A DNA stretch of 64,000 nucleotides. Source: Anabaena sp. WA102. Lineage in GTDB: Bacteria > Cyanobacteriota > Cyanobacteriia > Cyanobacteriales > Nostocaceae. Where the stretch lies: NCBI RefSeq assembly GCF_001277295.1, contig NZ_CP011456.1, positions 5,398,001 through 5,462,000 on the forward strand, given 5' to 3'. Positions 34,369-42,954 of the stretch are shown here, piece by piece (position 1 is the stretch's first letter; each line of letters starts with the position of its first letter). The notes under the pieces were generated by a model. The model was not told where the DNA came from and did no database searches. It saw only the letters and a program-made list of their open reading frames with translations. A program made the position numbers and the translations under genes.

Positions 34369-35829
34369 TTATTTTCCAGGTAAATCTGCCACTTCCCCAG
34401 CGCTCACCATTGCCCGATAAAGTAAAGCACAAACATCGGCTCTAGTGGCAACTTTTTTAGAATTTAGCAATTTCTTATTGGGATAATTAGTAATTACATT
34501 ATTTTCTGTTAAAGCGGCGATAAAATTCCGATGTTCGTTTCTAATACTAGAAGCATCACTATAAACTGAAAGAATATTTTCTGTTGAACCAGTAAATTTA
34601 TAATTCAATCCTTTGGCTAAAGTTATTAAAACATCTAGGCGATTCAGCTTTTGTGTGGGGTTAAAGTTTTTGCTGTTGAGAATAGTAAAAAAGCCCATTT
34701 CATAAGCTTCTCGAATGGCATCATAAGCCCAATATCGCTTAGGAACATCTTTAAAATTAATTGCTTCTCGAACTTTACTTTTAATAAAAACTTTTTGCAA
34801 TAATGCTGCTAATTCGGCACGAGTTACTGGTGCATTTGGACGAAAAGAATCATCAGGAAATCCGCCAATTACTTCCATTGCAGCCAATTCAGAAATATAT
34901 TCTTTAGCCCAATAGTTTTTAGAGATATCAGAAAATGAGACTTGAATACCCTTACCTACACCTATTGTCCGATATTCACTTAATAATTTGCCCAGTTCAA
35001 AACTGGAGTTGTCCTGAATTGGAGTCAACTTTACCAAACTACTAGGATTAGCAGTTAAGGCTTTTGCTAAGTTAGAATCAAAGGCATTGACAGATTTACC
35101 TGCTACAGCAAAATCACCTTCGCTAAAGGAGGTAGGATAAACGCCAGTGGTGGCAACTTTAGCAAATCCTGCGGCTTGATATTGGACAATATTGATCTTT
35201 TCCGAACTATTCAGGAAAGTAACTTTTTGGTTATTAACTTCCGTGAAGTAGTCATAGGCATTGGTATTATCAACAATGCTATCATTATTGGCATCAAAAC
35301 CATAAAAGGTGCGGACTACTTTGTTTTCTGTGGGATTAGCAGATAAAATCAGGTTAACCGCCGTATTTTCCGGCAAACAAACAAATTCACTGTAACCAAT
35401 AAAGCGATTACTGGTATCATACAAGCGGATGACGATGCGATCGCCTAATTTAAACCCTTTAACAAACTTAGCCTTTTGCTTAATCTTATATTTATAATCA
35501 CCTAAAAACCTTTCTTGCCGATATTTATTACCATATTTACTCTTGATAGAAATCCGGGCAATTACTTCTTTGATTGTTCCCCCAGGTTGCCATATATAAA
35601 GCGTGAATGCTGATTTCTTCTCTGGTGAAAAACTCGTATTCACGGGAATATCAATTGCTTCACCCTCAGATTGTCCCACTAAAAGTTGCATTTGTGGAGA
35701 ATTCCCTAATTTTGATGCAACTGGGGAAGAAAGTCTTGATACTGCTAATGCAGAAAATATTGGCGATAATGCGACAACAGAAACGGTTGCAACAACCAGC
35801 TTACTCCAACTTAAATTAATGGGATTCAT
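34369..35829 (-). CDS. S-layer homology (SLH) domain protein
   Basis: 486 residues from ATG 35829, which starts a signal peptide (SKLVVATVSVVALSPIFSALA). A beta-rich N-terminal region is followed by three SLH repeats: FSDISKNYWAKEYISELAAM, FKDVPKRYWAYDAIREAYEM and a third more diverged starting YSDASSIRNEHRN. SLH domains anchor proteins to peptidoglycan-linked polymer. No OprB-type porin barrel follows, so this is an envelope-anchored protein of unknown role. Confidence 0.87.
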   Translation of the reverse strand: MNPINLSWSKLVVATVSVVALSPIFSALAVSRLSSPVASKLGNSPQMQLLVGQSEGEAIDIPVNTSFSPEKKSAFTLYIWQPGGTIKEVIARISIKSKYGNKYRQERFLGDYKYKIKQKAKFVKGFKLGDRIVIRLYDTSNRFIGYSEFVCLPENTAVNLILSANPTENKVVRTFYGFDANNDSIVDNTNAYDYFTEVNNQKVTFLNSSEKINIVQYQAAGFAKVATTGVYPTSFSEGDFAVAGKSVNAFDSNLAKALTANPSSLVKLTPIQDNSSFELGKLLSEYRTIGVGKGIQVSFSDISKNYWAKEYISELAAMEVIGGFPDDSFRPNAPVTRAELAALLQKVFIKSKVREAINFKDVPKRYWAYDAIREAYEMGFFTILNSKNFNPTQKLNRLDVLITLAKGLNYKFTGSTENILSVYSDASSIRNEHRNFIAALTENNVITNYPNKKLLNSKKVATRADVCALLYRAMVSAGEVADLPGK

Positions 35830-36041
35830 ATATTTTATCTCGCACCTGGCCAATGGACTAATGTTCTCTAGATCAAAAATTTCTAATGCTAGTGAACCGT
35901 ACTGGTAACACAGGGCATTTTATATTACTTTTGTCAAAGAAGCAAAAAGGAGACAATTACCCATTACCAGTCTCAATGTGAACAAGCTGTTATACACGGC
36001 AGAATTTACAAAATAAATGTAATTATTAACACAGTTTAATT

Positions 36042-36464
36042 TTATGGATTTTGCGTAGGTAACGGTAGAAAAACAGCAGGTGAAAGATGAAAAAACTCTG
36101 CTAACTCTTGGATATGACTGACAGTGAGTTGGCTTTTTTCTGTTAGGATATCTAACACCATAGATTCTGTCTTAAATACAGGAATCAAATCTTTTTGATG
36201 AAAGCCATATTCTTCCATAAGAGCTTTGAGCAATTCTATTCCATAAATATCAGGAACTGGTTCTTTTGTTTGCTCGTATTCGTACACTAAAGTACCAAGT
36301 AAATCAAGATAGTCTTGCTCATCTGGTGTTAATGGAGTATGGTCTAACAGAGAATCAATTACATTTTGAGTAGCAAGCAGTTCCTCATCAGATTTGATAG
36401 GTCTAGGAGGGAAAGTTTGTAATAATTTAATGTAGCTTGGCGCTTTATCTGAGGTCTTAATCAT
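36042..36464 (-). CDS. HigA-like XRE antitoxin, apparently orphan
   Basis: 140 residues from ATG 36464, after AAGG in the leader; longer in-frame extensions cross repeats and are not real. The C-terminal helix-turn-helix reads EEYGFHQKDLIPVFKTESMV and VSHIQELAEFFHLSPAVF, as in HigA/HTH-type antitoxins with an acidic N-terminal segment (SDEELLATQNVIDSLLD). No HigB toxin frame precedes it in 36465-36685, which holds 'ctttgcgcctttgcg' repeats. Confidence 0.8.
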   Translation of the reverse strand: MIKTSDKAPSYIKLLQTFPPRPIKSDEELLATQNVIDSLLDHTPLTPDEQDYLDLLGTLVYEYEQTKEPVPDIYGIELLKALMEEYGFHQKDLIPVFKTESMVLDILTEKSQLTVSHIQELAEFFHLSPAVFLPLPTQNP

Positions 36465-36685
36465 AATTTTTACCTTAACACCCGTTACAGCCGGTGATGC
36501 TTTTATTAATAGCATGGCCACGCAAGCTATCAAAATCTTAAACTTTGCGTCTTTGCGCCTTTGCGCGAAATATAATTCGTACCGTAGTAATATCACATCC
36601 AAAATACCAAAAATCTCACGCCCAAACACAAAGCCACTCAAAATCATCTTTGCGCCTTTGCGCCTTTGCGTGAGACATTATCTTA

Positions 36686-37663
36686 CTACAACCACCGAGC
36701 CGCATCCTTAGCGTGGTAAGTCAAAATCAAATCAGCACCAGCCCGTTTAAAGCCAGTCAAAGTTTCCATAACCACACGCTGCTCATCAATCCAACCATTT
36801 AAAGCCGCAGCCTTCACCATTGCATATTCACCAGAGACATTGTAAGCCGCCACAGGTAAATTAGTAGCTTCTTTGACGCGCCAGATAATATCCATATATG
36901 CTAAAGCTGGTTTTACCATCAGCATATCAGCACCTTCAGCAATATCCAACTCAATTTCTTTCAGGGCTTCGCGGGCGTTACCGGGGTCCATTTGGTAAGT
37001 GCGTCTATCGCCAAATTGTGGTGTTGAGTCCGCTGCATCTCTAAATGGTCCATAATAAGCCGAAGCATATTTAGCAGCATAAGACATAATGGGGATATCT
37101 TCAAATCCCGCCTCATCCAAACCTGCGCGAATTGCTTGAACAAAACCATCCATCATCCCCGAAGGTGCGATAATATCTGCACCTGCTTGAGCTTGAGAAA
37201 CTGCGGTTTTCTTTAATAATTCTAAAGTTGGGTCATTTAATACTCTACCTGTTAAATCACCAACTTGTAAATAACCACAATGTCCATGACTTGTATATTC
37301 ACATAAACAAGTATCAGTCATGACAATTAAATCAGGAAGGGCATTTTTAACTGCGGTTGCTGCCTTTTGAACAATGCCACAATCATGCCACGCCCCGGTA
37401 GCATCTATGTCTTTATCTGCCGGAATTCCAAATAAGATAATTGCGGGAATTCCTAAGTCATAAACCTCTTTAGCTTCTTCAACAATCTTATCTACTGAAA
37501 GTTGATAAACACCGGGCATAGATTTAACTTCCTTGGCAATACCTTCTCCTGGTACGGCAAACAATGGATAAATCAAATCGTTAGTAGTTAAAACGGTTTC
37601 ACGTACCATACGGCGTAATTGGGTATGGCTACGCAGACGACGAGGACGATGTATAGGAAACAT
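36686..37663 (-). CDS. hemB: Porphobilinogen synthase (delta-aminolevulinate dehydratase)
   Basis: Condenses two 5-aminolevulinate molecules to porphobilinogen, feeding haem, chlorophyll and bilins. 325 residues. The metal-site segment TDTCLCEYTSHGHCG has C119/C121/C129. The Schiff-base lysines are K198 (SYAAKYASAYYGPFRDA) and K251 (MVKPALAYMD). Full length with a usual start, HRPRRLRSHTQLRRMV. Single transcription unit on the minus strand. Confidence 0.96.
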   Translation of the reverse strand: MFPIHRPRRLRSHTQLRRMVRETVLTTNDLIYPLFAVPGEGIAKEVKSMPGVYQLSVDKIVEEAKEVYDLGIPAIILFGIPADKDIDATGAWHDCGIVQKAATAVKNALPDLIVMTDTCLCEYTSHGHCGYLQVGDLTGRVLNDPTLELLKKTAVSQAQAGADIIAPSGMMDGFVQAIRAGLDEAGFEDIPIMSYAAKYASAYYGPFRDAADSTPQFGDRRTYQMDPGNAREALKEIELDIAEGADMLMVKPALAYMDIIWRVKEATNLPVAAYNVSGEYAMVKAAALNGWIDEQRVVMETLTGFKRAGADLILTYHAKDAARWL

Positions 37664-38069
37664 AAATTTTTATCACTGATTTGACGGATTTAATGATTTC
37701 ACGGAATGAAGGATTGTATTCGTAAATAAAAAGGAGTTTAAATTCCTTTCTAAACGCGAATAGTGTGCCGTAGGCAAACTGTTTTTTCACTGAATGTAAC
37801 AAAAAACAATAAGATGGACACAGAATAAAGCGTCACAAAAGCAAGTTTGTAGCTGGCTCTATTCAGACAAACTACAAGCAGTGCTTTAACTGTCTTTTGC
37901 CCTGCTGTTGATGAAGCTGTGGGGCAATTTTATATTTTACAACTTGATAGACATTTGCTTATAACAAATTTGCAAAAAACAATCTTAAAAAATCATGCAA
38001 TTAATTTTGGTAAGTTGTTTAATCAAAAGTCTATGATTAATTAAATTACCATATTTTCCCTGATTTGAT
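37664..38069. other. Upstream region of hemB, no gene seen
   Basis: 406 bp, AT-rich. An inverted GTTTGTAG/CTACAA-like pair is visible around 37848-37878. No coding frame of note; presumably holds the hemB promoter. Confidence 0.35.
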
Positions 38070-38429
38070 CTAAAGAACTCGAAAAATAAACGGATAACGA
38101 CAAGGTTGATCAGGATTGCTAAAAACACCAATTAGCGCCCAAATTGTCAATCCCCAGTGGAGGATATAACCTAAACCTGCGAGTGGAAACAAGATGAATA
38201 ATGGTACAATCAACCAACCAATCAGAAAAAACAATGCCCCCAGAATTGCTCCATATAACCAAACGTTAAAATGGAAATTGATAGATTCCTTGGCATTGTC
38301 TTTAACAACAGGATCATCTGATACAAATAGTATGGCTATAGGTAAACCAATGGAGACAATGGTGGTGCTAAAAAAAATTGCTCCATGACATAATGCTGAT
38401 AATAATTTACGTTTATCGCTGTCGTACAT
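38070..38429 (-). CDS. DUF4870-type small membrane protein
   Basis: 119 residues with three or four hydrophobic segments (IFFSTTIVSIGLPIAILFV; WLYGAILGALFFLIGWLIVP; LFPLAGLGYILHWGLTIWAL). The soluble start DSDKRKLLSALCHGA and AKESINFHFN are typical of the Tic20/DUF4870 family. The function is not established. It follows the Fur-family gene by 35 nt on the same strand. Confidence 0.8.
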   Translation of the reverse strand: MYDSDKRKLLSALCHGAIFFSTTIVSIGLPIAILFVSDDPVVKDNAKESINFHFNVWLYGAILGALFFLIGWLIVPLFILFPLAGLGYILHWGLTIWALIGVFSNPDQPCRYPFIFRVL

Positions 38430-38464
38430 TGTTTGCTCCTATTCAATTCTAGTTAATTATTATA

Positions 38465-38890
38465 TCAAACATGAGTGCCGCAAGCATCGCACATTCCCTC
38501 AACTGTCACTTCATACCGTTCTACTTTTAACCCCTGTCGCAGTTGACTAACATCAATATTCGGGAAAGTATTCCAGTTGATATCTTCAATCGCGCCACAG
38601 CAGTTACAGCGGAAATGATGGTGGGGGGCAACGTTAGCATCATAACGAGATACACCTTCCTCTAATAGCACTTCTCGCACCAAACCCGCCTCTCGCAGTG
38701 CCTGGAGTGCCGCATATACGGTAGCTTGAGAGGAAGTGGGTGCTTCTTGATTCAAGTCCCTCAGAATTTGATCAACTGTCGGGTGATCTTCTCTGGCTAA
38801 TAGGTTGGCATAAACGCCAAATCTTTGGGGGGTGACTCGCAACCCTCTATTTTTCAGGGTTTTGATAATATCATTAGCTTTTGGCTGCAT
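38465..38890 (-). CDS. perR: Fur-family peroxide regulator (PerR-like)
   Basis: 141 residues. Winged helix RGLRVTPQRFGVYANLLA and SSQATVYAALQALREAGLV; regulatory metal site VAPHHHFRC; structural zinc CxxC pairs in CNCCG and CDACG. It is divergent from a type II peroxiredoxin gene. The same divergent pairing is known for slr1738 (perR) and sll1621 in Synechocystis, which supports PerR rather than Fur or Zur. It likely represses the peroxiredoxin until peroxide oxidises it. Confidence 0.83.
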   Translation of the reverse strand: MQPKANDIIKTLKNRGLRVTPQRFGVYANLLAREDHPTVDQILRDLNQEAPTSSQATVYAALQALREAGLVREVLLEEGVSRYDANVAPHHHFRCNCCGAIEDINWNTFPNIDVSQLRQGLKVERYEVTVEGMCDACGTHV

Positions 38891-39007
38891 AGGATTTACT
38901 TAGTTATATAAAGATATAAGCCCTTATTATAACTTTTCCTTTTTAAGAACTAAACTTTTTTAAAAAATACATTATAAAATAAGTATTTATAACTATTGAC
39001 TAATTCC

Positions 39008-39030
39008 TAAATCAGAATTATTCTGATTTA
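39008..39030. promoter_or_regulatory. Perfect 23-bp palindrome between perR and peroxiredoxin
   Basis: Arms TAAATCAGAAT and ATTCTGATTTA around a central T. It lies 75 bp before the peroxiredoxin ATG. AT-rich dyads nearby (CTTATTATAACTT at about 38931) are also PerR-box-like. It could be the operator or the hairpin at the mRNA start. Confidence 0.5.
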
Positions 39031-39104
39031 CGAGATAAGCTACTGATGCGCTAAGCAAAAGCAGCAGCACGAGTTAAAATCTTCCATCTAAGAAAGAGGT
39101 ATTT

Positions 39105-39677
39105 ATGACTGTTATTACTCACGTTCCAAATGTAGTATTCAAGACTCGTGTACGGGATGAATCTATAGGTGGACCCAATCCTTACACTTGGAAAGATTTA
39201 ACCACACAAGAAATTTTTGCCGGTAAGAAAGTAGTATTATTCGCTCTCCCCGGTGCTTTCACTCCTACCTGTTCTTCTACACATTTACCTCGCTATGAAG
39301 AACTATTTGAGGAATTCAAAGCGCAAGGTGTTGATCAAATCATTTGTTTGTCAGTTAATGACGCATTTGTAATGTTCCAATGGGGTAAACAACAAGGCGC
39401 TAAAAATGTTTTCTTGTTACCAGATGGTAGCGGAGAATTTAGCCGCAAAATGGGAATGTTAGTTGATAAATCTAACATCGGTTTTGGTATGCGTTCTTGG
39501 CGTTATGCAATGGTTGTTAATAACTGCGAAATTGAAAAAATGTTCATTGAACCTGGTTTTCAAGACAACGCTGGTGATGACCCCTTTGAAGTATCTGATG
39601 CTGATACCGTTCTTGCTTACCTCAAAGGTGTAGAACGTCCTGCTGCGATCGCACCCCGTTTAGCATTTGTTGGTTAA
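39105..39677 (+). CDS. Type II (PrxV-like) peroxiredoxin
   Basis: 190 residues. Reduces hydroperoxides. The peroxidatic cysteine is C56 in LPGAFTPTCSSTHLPRY; C81 and C141 are further Cys residues. The WRYAMVVNNCEIEKMFIEPG segment is the family C-terminal part. Strong GAAAGAGG leader. The PerR-like gene is divergent, so peroxide induction is expected. Confidence 0.92.
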   Translation: MTVITHVPNVVFKTRVRDESIGGPNPYTWKDLTTQEIFAGKKVVLFALPGAFTPTCSSTHLPRYEELFEEFKAQGVDQIICLSVNDAFVMFQWGKQQGAKNVFLLPDGSGEFSRKMGMLVDKSNIGFGMRSWRYAMVVNNCEIEKMFIEPGFQDNAGDDPFEVSDADTVLAYLKGVERPAAIAPRLAFVG

Positions 39678-40249
39678 TTACTAAGCAGGTTGGCGTTGAA
39701 AATTGTCGTTATAGCAAGGCAATAGGCAATAGGCAAGAGTAAGAGGATGTTTGAAAGGTTTTTAATGTATAAACAAACCCCTCTGGTAAACCTCTCCAGT
39801 ATTAAATGTTATTCCTTTTCCCTCTCCTTTTAGGAGAGGGTTAGGGAGAGGTGCGGGGAGATGCTTTGAAACCACCCTTCCAGCTAAAAAAAGTTTTTCT
39901 GCTTCCCTCTCCTTTTGGGAGCTACGGTGTACACACAAGTTATCGAATCACCATTATTTCTCAAATTACCCCACCCTAACCCTCCCCGATGCTTTGGGGA
40001 GGGAACAGAAAGAAACTTCCACCTTTTGATAGAGGTTGATAGTTTTTAATTCATCTAAGGCAAGAGAAGTTACTGTTATGAAACTTCTTTTGCTTTTTTG
40101 TTTTGATAGACAAAAAGTTGGTAATTCTGTCCATTAAATCAGATATAAGAACTTGAATTTAGCCTATAAAAAACGAAAATACAAGAGAGGGAATGTTAAA
40201 TTTATAGCTTTATTTTATCCCAGCTTAGATTGGGAAAGGAGAACCAATT
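39678..40249. other. Repeat-filled spacer before the RiPP locus
   Basis: Contains 'ggcaatag' heptad-type repeats (about 39717-39737). The block at 39681-39740 resembles 60315-60375 ('gttggcgttgaaaatcgtcgttat'). A family-C element follows. The ribosome site for the 40250 peptide is AAAGGAG at 40236-40242. Confidence 0.5.
39744..40010 (+). repeat. Family-C repeat (foldback-like), copy 1
   Basis: Starts 'gaggatgtttgaaaggtttt' and includes 'acccctctggtaaacctctcc', the AGGAGAGGGTTAGGGAGAGG block and 'gctacggtgtacacacaagtta'. The same sequence occurs inverted at 61622-61822, and a related one at 52322-52491. Non-coding. Confidence 0.65.
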
Positions 40250-40474
40250 ATGCCGATAACCGTCTCTGATATATATCCTCTGGGTAGGGAACAGATTTTC
40301 AATGATCTCAGCATTGAGGAATTGACGAATATTATAGGTGGTTACAGAAGCCGACGCGGAAATTATCGGTCTACAGAAACCCCATTACCTCTTAACATAG
40401 ATACTCAACTTCAAGACTGGAGGACAGAACTCAATACAATGATGGATGATCTCAGACAACGATTCGATACTTAA
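40250..40474 (+). CDS. Small GG-motif peptide (possible RiPP precursor)
   Basis: 74 residues. The leader-like start DLSIEELTNIIGG has a double-glycine processing motif at residues 29-30. The mature part begins YRSRRGNYRSTETPLPLN and is charged, without Cys. It shares only the GG-leader character with the downstream tandem peptides. Good AAAGGAG ribosome site, and an intrinsic terminator follows. It may be a bacteriocin-type secreted peptide or an unrelated small protein. Confidence 0.65.
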   Translation: MPITVSDIYPLGREQIFNDLSIEELTNIIGGYRSRRGNYRSTETPLPLNIDTQLQDWRTELNTMMDDLRQRFDT

Positions 40475-40900
40475 GAAACATAGCAATAATTGAACATTTT
40501 CCTAAAAATCGTGTGTTTTCATGCTTATGAACAGCTAACACACGATTTTTTCTATGATTTAAATTAAAAATACCATCTTCAGGAAAAGAGAAGATACTTT
40601 TGTCTTTGAATCTATACCTAATAAGTAATGGGACAGAATTAATTACACAATTGATTTTTCTGTTCCCTGTTCCCTGTTCCCTCTCTCAACGAGTGAATTT
40701 AATTTTGTCCGACTACTTATTTTATTAATAAACAGACTCAACTCATTTAATTATGTCTTTTTTAACTAGGTTTAAGCCTTGATTTTCACTAATTTTATGA
40801 ATAAAAATTAAATCAGCAGTTAAGAGAAGGCACAAACCCAGCTTAACTGCTTTTCGCAAAGCATCAATTGATTGATGATTAATCTAGGAGGAAAGAAATC
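40475..40900. other. Spacer before the tandem peptide array
   Basis: Beyond the terminator it holds an STRR 'CTGTTCC' x3 (about 40661-40682) and the leader of the first tandem unit from about 40840. No gene. The promoter of the array probably lies in 40740-40840. Confidence 0.45.
40504..40551 (+). terminator. Rho-independent terminator after the 40250 peptide
   Basis: Stem AAAAATCGTGTGTT...AACACACGATTTTT, with a 19-20-nt loop and a T-run, about 30 nt after the stop codon. Confidence 0.8.
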
Positions 40901-41137
40901 ATGGCTAGTATCAAACTTTCTCGATTACAAGGTAACGGTTCTGAATTGTTCCAAGATTCCGAAAGCTTTTTAAACGAAATGAATGATGTAGATACCATTT
41001 CTATTCAAGGTGGTAGCGGTTCTGGAATCCATGATTTAGTACACTACAGTATTAAAGGTAAGGAGTTTGTTTTGTTAGGCTTTGCTATTGATAACGTTGT
41101 ATCTCTAGCTAAATCATTTAGCTACAGCAATCACTAA
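40901..41137 (+). CDS. RiPP precursor peptide, tandem copy 1
   Basis: 78 residues. The leader MASIKLSRLQGNG...ISIQGG carries the DSESFLNEM block and ends at GG (37-38). The 40-residue core SGSGIHDLVHYSIKGKEF...SFSYSNH is amphipathic, Ser-rich and has no Cys or Thr. GG leaders are cut by C39 peptidase transporters. It shares an operon direction with the kinase and HopA1 genes, so Ser residues may be phosphorylated and dehydrated. Strong AGGAGG 8 nt upstream. Confidence 0.88.
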   Translation: MASIKLSRLQGNGSELFQDSESFLNEMNDVDTISIQGGSGSGIHDLVHYSIKGKEFVLLGFAIDNVVSLAKSFSYSNH

Positions 41138-41337
41138 CTATAGTCATTAAAATACCTGAGATGAATAAGTAATTTTATATTACTTATTCATCCCATAAAA
41201 ATCTGGTTAAGTTAAGGATTTATCGCCCTAATTCCTCTATTTTTTCAGGGGAATTAGGATTACCGATAAAAAAACAAGCTTAACTGCTTTTCGCAAAGCA
41301 TCAATTGACTGATGATTAATCTAGGAGGAAAGAAATC

Positions 41338-41574
41338 ATGGCTAGTATCAAACTTTCTCAATTACAAGGTAACGGTTCTGAATTGTTCCAAGATTCCGAA
41401 AGCTTTTTAAACGAAATGAATGATGTAGATACCATTTCTATTCAAGGTGGTAGCGGTTCTGGAATCCATGATTTAGTACACTACAGTATTAAAGGTAAGG
41501 AGTTTGTTTTGTTAGGCTTTGCTATTGATAGTGCTGTATCTCTGGCTAAATCATTTAGCTACAGCAATCACTAA
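41338..41574 (+). CDS. RiPP precursor peptide, tandem copy 2
   Basis: 78 residues, identical to copy 1 except R8 to Q in the leader and N64-V65 to S-A in the core. Same AGGAGG ribosome site and downstream hairpin. Confidence 0.88.
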   Translation: MASIKLSQLQGNGSELFQDSESFLNEMNDVDTISIQGGSGSGIHDLVHYSIKGKEFVLLGFAIDSAVSLAKSFSYSNH

Positions 41575-41774
41575 CTATAGTCATTAAAATACCTGAGATG
41601 AATAAGTAATTTTATATTACTTATTCATCCCATAAAAATCTGGTTAAGTTAAGGATTTATCGCCCTAATTCCTCTATTTTTTCAGGGGAATTAGGATTAC
41701 CGATAAAAAAACAAGCTTAACTGCTTTTCGCAAAGCATCAATTGACTGATGATTAATCTAGGAGGAAAGAAATC

Positions 41775-42020
41775 ATGGCTAGTATCAAACTTTCTCAATT
41801 ACAAGGTAACGGTTCTGAATTGTTCCAAGATTCCGAAAGCTTTTTAAACGAAATGAATGATGTAGATACCATTTCTATTCAAGGTGGTAGCGGTTCTGGA
41901 ATTCATGATTTAGTATACTACAGTATTAAAGGTCAGGAGTTTATTTTGTTAGGCTTTGCTATTGATAACGTTGTATCTCTGGCTAAATCATTTAGCCACA
42001 GCAATCACTATAGTCATTAA
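41775..42020 (+). CDS. RiPP precursor peptide, tandem copy 3
   Basis: 81 residues. Leader as in copy 2. The core has Y for H at 49, Q for K at 53, I for V at 57 and the tail SFSHSNHYSH, three residues longer than copies 1-2. Identical protein to copy 4. No Cys. Confidence 0.88.
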   Translation: MASIKLSQLQGNGSELFQDSESFLNEMNDVDTISIQGGSGSGIHDLVYYSIKGQEFILLGFAIDNVVSLAKSFSHSNHYSH

Positions 42021-42206
42021 AATACCTGAGATGAATAAGCAATATGAAATTACTTATTCATCCCATAAAAATCTGGTTCAGTTAAGAATTTATCACCCTA
42101 ATTCCTCTATTTTTTAGGGGAATTAGGATTACTGATAAAAAAACAAGCTTAACTGACTTTCGCAGAATATCAATTGACTGATGATTAATCTAGGAGGAAA
42201 GAAATC

Positions 42207-42452
42207 ATGGCTAGTATCAAACTTTCTCAATTACAAGGTAACGGTTCTGAATTGTTCCAAGATTCCGAAAGCTTTTTAAACGAAATGAATGATGTAGATA
42301 CCATTTCTATTCAAGGTGGTAGCGGTTCTGGAATTCATGATTTAGTATACTACAGTATTAAAGGTCAGGAGTTTATTTTGTTAGGCTTTGCTATTGATAA
42401 CGTTGTATCTCTGGCTAAATCATTTAGCCACAGCAATCACTATAGTCATTAA
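42207..42452 (+). CDS. RiPP precursor peptide, tandem copy 4
   Basis: 81 residues, the same protein as copy 3. The unit is 5 bp shorter in the upstream spacer. It is the last complete unit; the hairpin after it is followed by diverged sequence. Confidence 0.88.
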   Translation: MASIKLSQLQGNGSELFQDSESFLNEMNDVDTISIQGGSGSGIHDLVYYSIKGQEFILLGFAIDNVVSLAKSFSHSNHYSH

Positions 42453-42662
42453 AATACCTGAGATGAATAAGCAATATGAAATTACTTATTCATCCCATAA
42501 AAATCTGGTTAATTTAAGATTTTATCATCCTAATTTCCATTAAATAACAGGGGATAAGGATCTTAGATAACTGACGAAACCAGATTAAATAATCAATTAA
42601 TATCTGGTGTTTGCTTACACTTTACGGCTATGACAATTTTATAATTAGTGGGTATTAAGCAA

Positions 42663-42878
42663 ATGGCAAGAATTACAATTTCCGATTTAAACACAACCCA
42701 AGAAAAATTATTAATTCATGAAATTAGTAGTATAGAATCTGTTTCTATAGTTGGGGGAAATAGGGGTAATTTTCATGAATTAGTCAAGTTCGGAATTAAG
42801 TCTATGGAGTTCATTTTATTAGCCTATGCTATAGATTCTATTTCCTATTTAGGAAGTTCATTTAATAGCAATTATTAA
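42663..42878 (+). CDS. RiPP precursor peptide, diverged fifth member
   Basis: 71 residues from ATG 42663 (an upstream in-frame GTG at 42648 is less like the paralogues). Leader MARITISDLN...SVSIVGG with GG at 31-32. The core NRGNFHELVKFGIKSMEF...SFNSNY keeps the H-x-LV, IK-x-x-EF, LL-x-x-AID and SF patterns of the tandem copies. No Cys. It stands directly before the kinase gene, so it is probably the ancestral single-copy substrate. Confidence 0.83.
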   Translation: MARITISDLNTTQEKLLIHEISSIESVSIVGGNRGNFHELVKFGIKSMEFILLAYAIDSISYLGSSFNSNY

Positions 42879-42954
42879 ACCTCATCTTCTATGCAATCAG
42901 CCTATATTTTGTTAATTCGCCAACCCATTGTTAACTAATCTTTCATGTAAAGCT

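Larger units (their letters stand above)
40840..42479 (+). repeat. Tandem array of four 432-437-bp units
   Basis: The peptide starts are at 40901, 41338, 41775 and 42207 (steps 437, 437, 432). Each unit has the same leader ('cttaactg-ttttcgca' to AGGAGG), one peptide gene, a 13-bp stem hairpin ATGAATAAGTAAT/ATTACTTATTCAT, and a second hairpin CCTAATTCC...GGGGAATTAGG. Near-identity indicates recent amplification or gene conversion. Confidence 0.93.

Noticed and set aside
34369..35829. OprB-type porin for the SLH protein
   Set aside because: SLH repeats are at the C-terminus and no beta-barrel porin domain follows.
40125..40139. 15-nt match to the transposon left end (ttctgtccattaaat)
   Set aside because: No further TnsB-type sites or transposon genes are near; probably chance in AT-rich DNA, though a solo end cannot be excluded.
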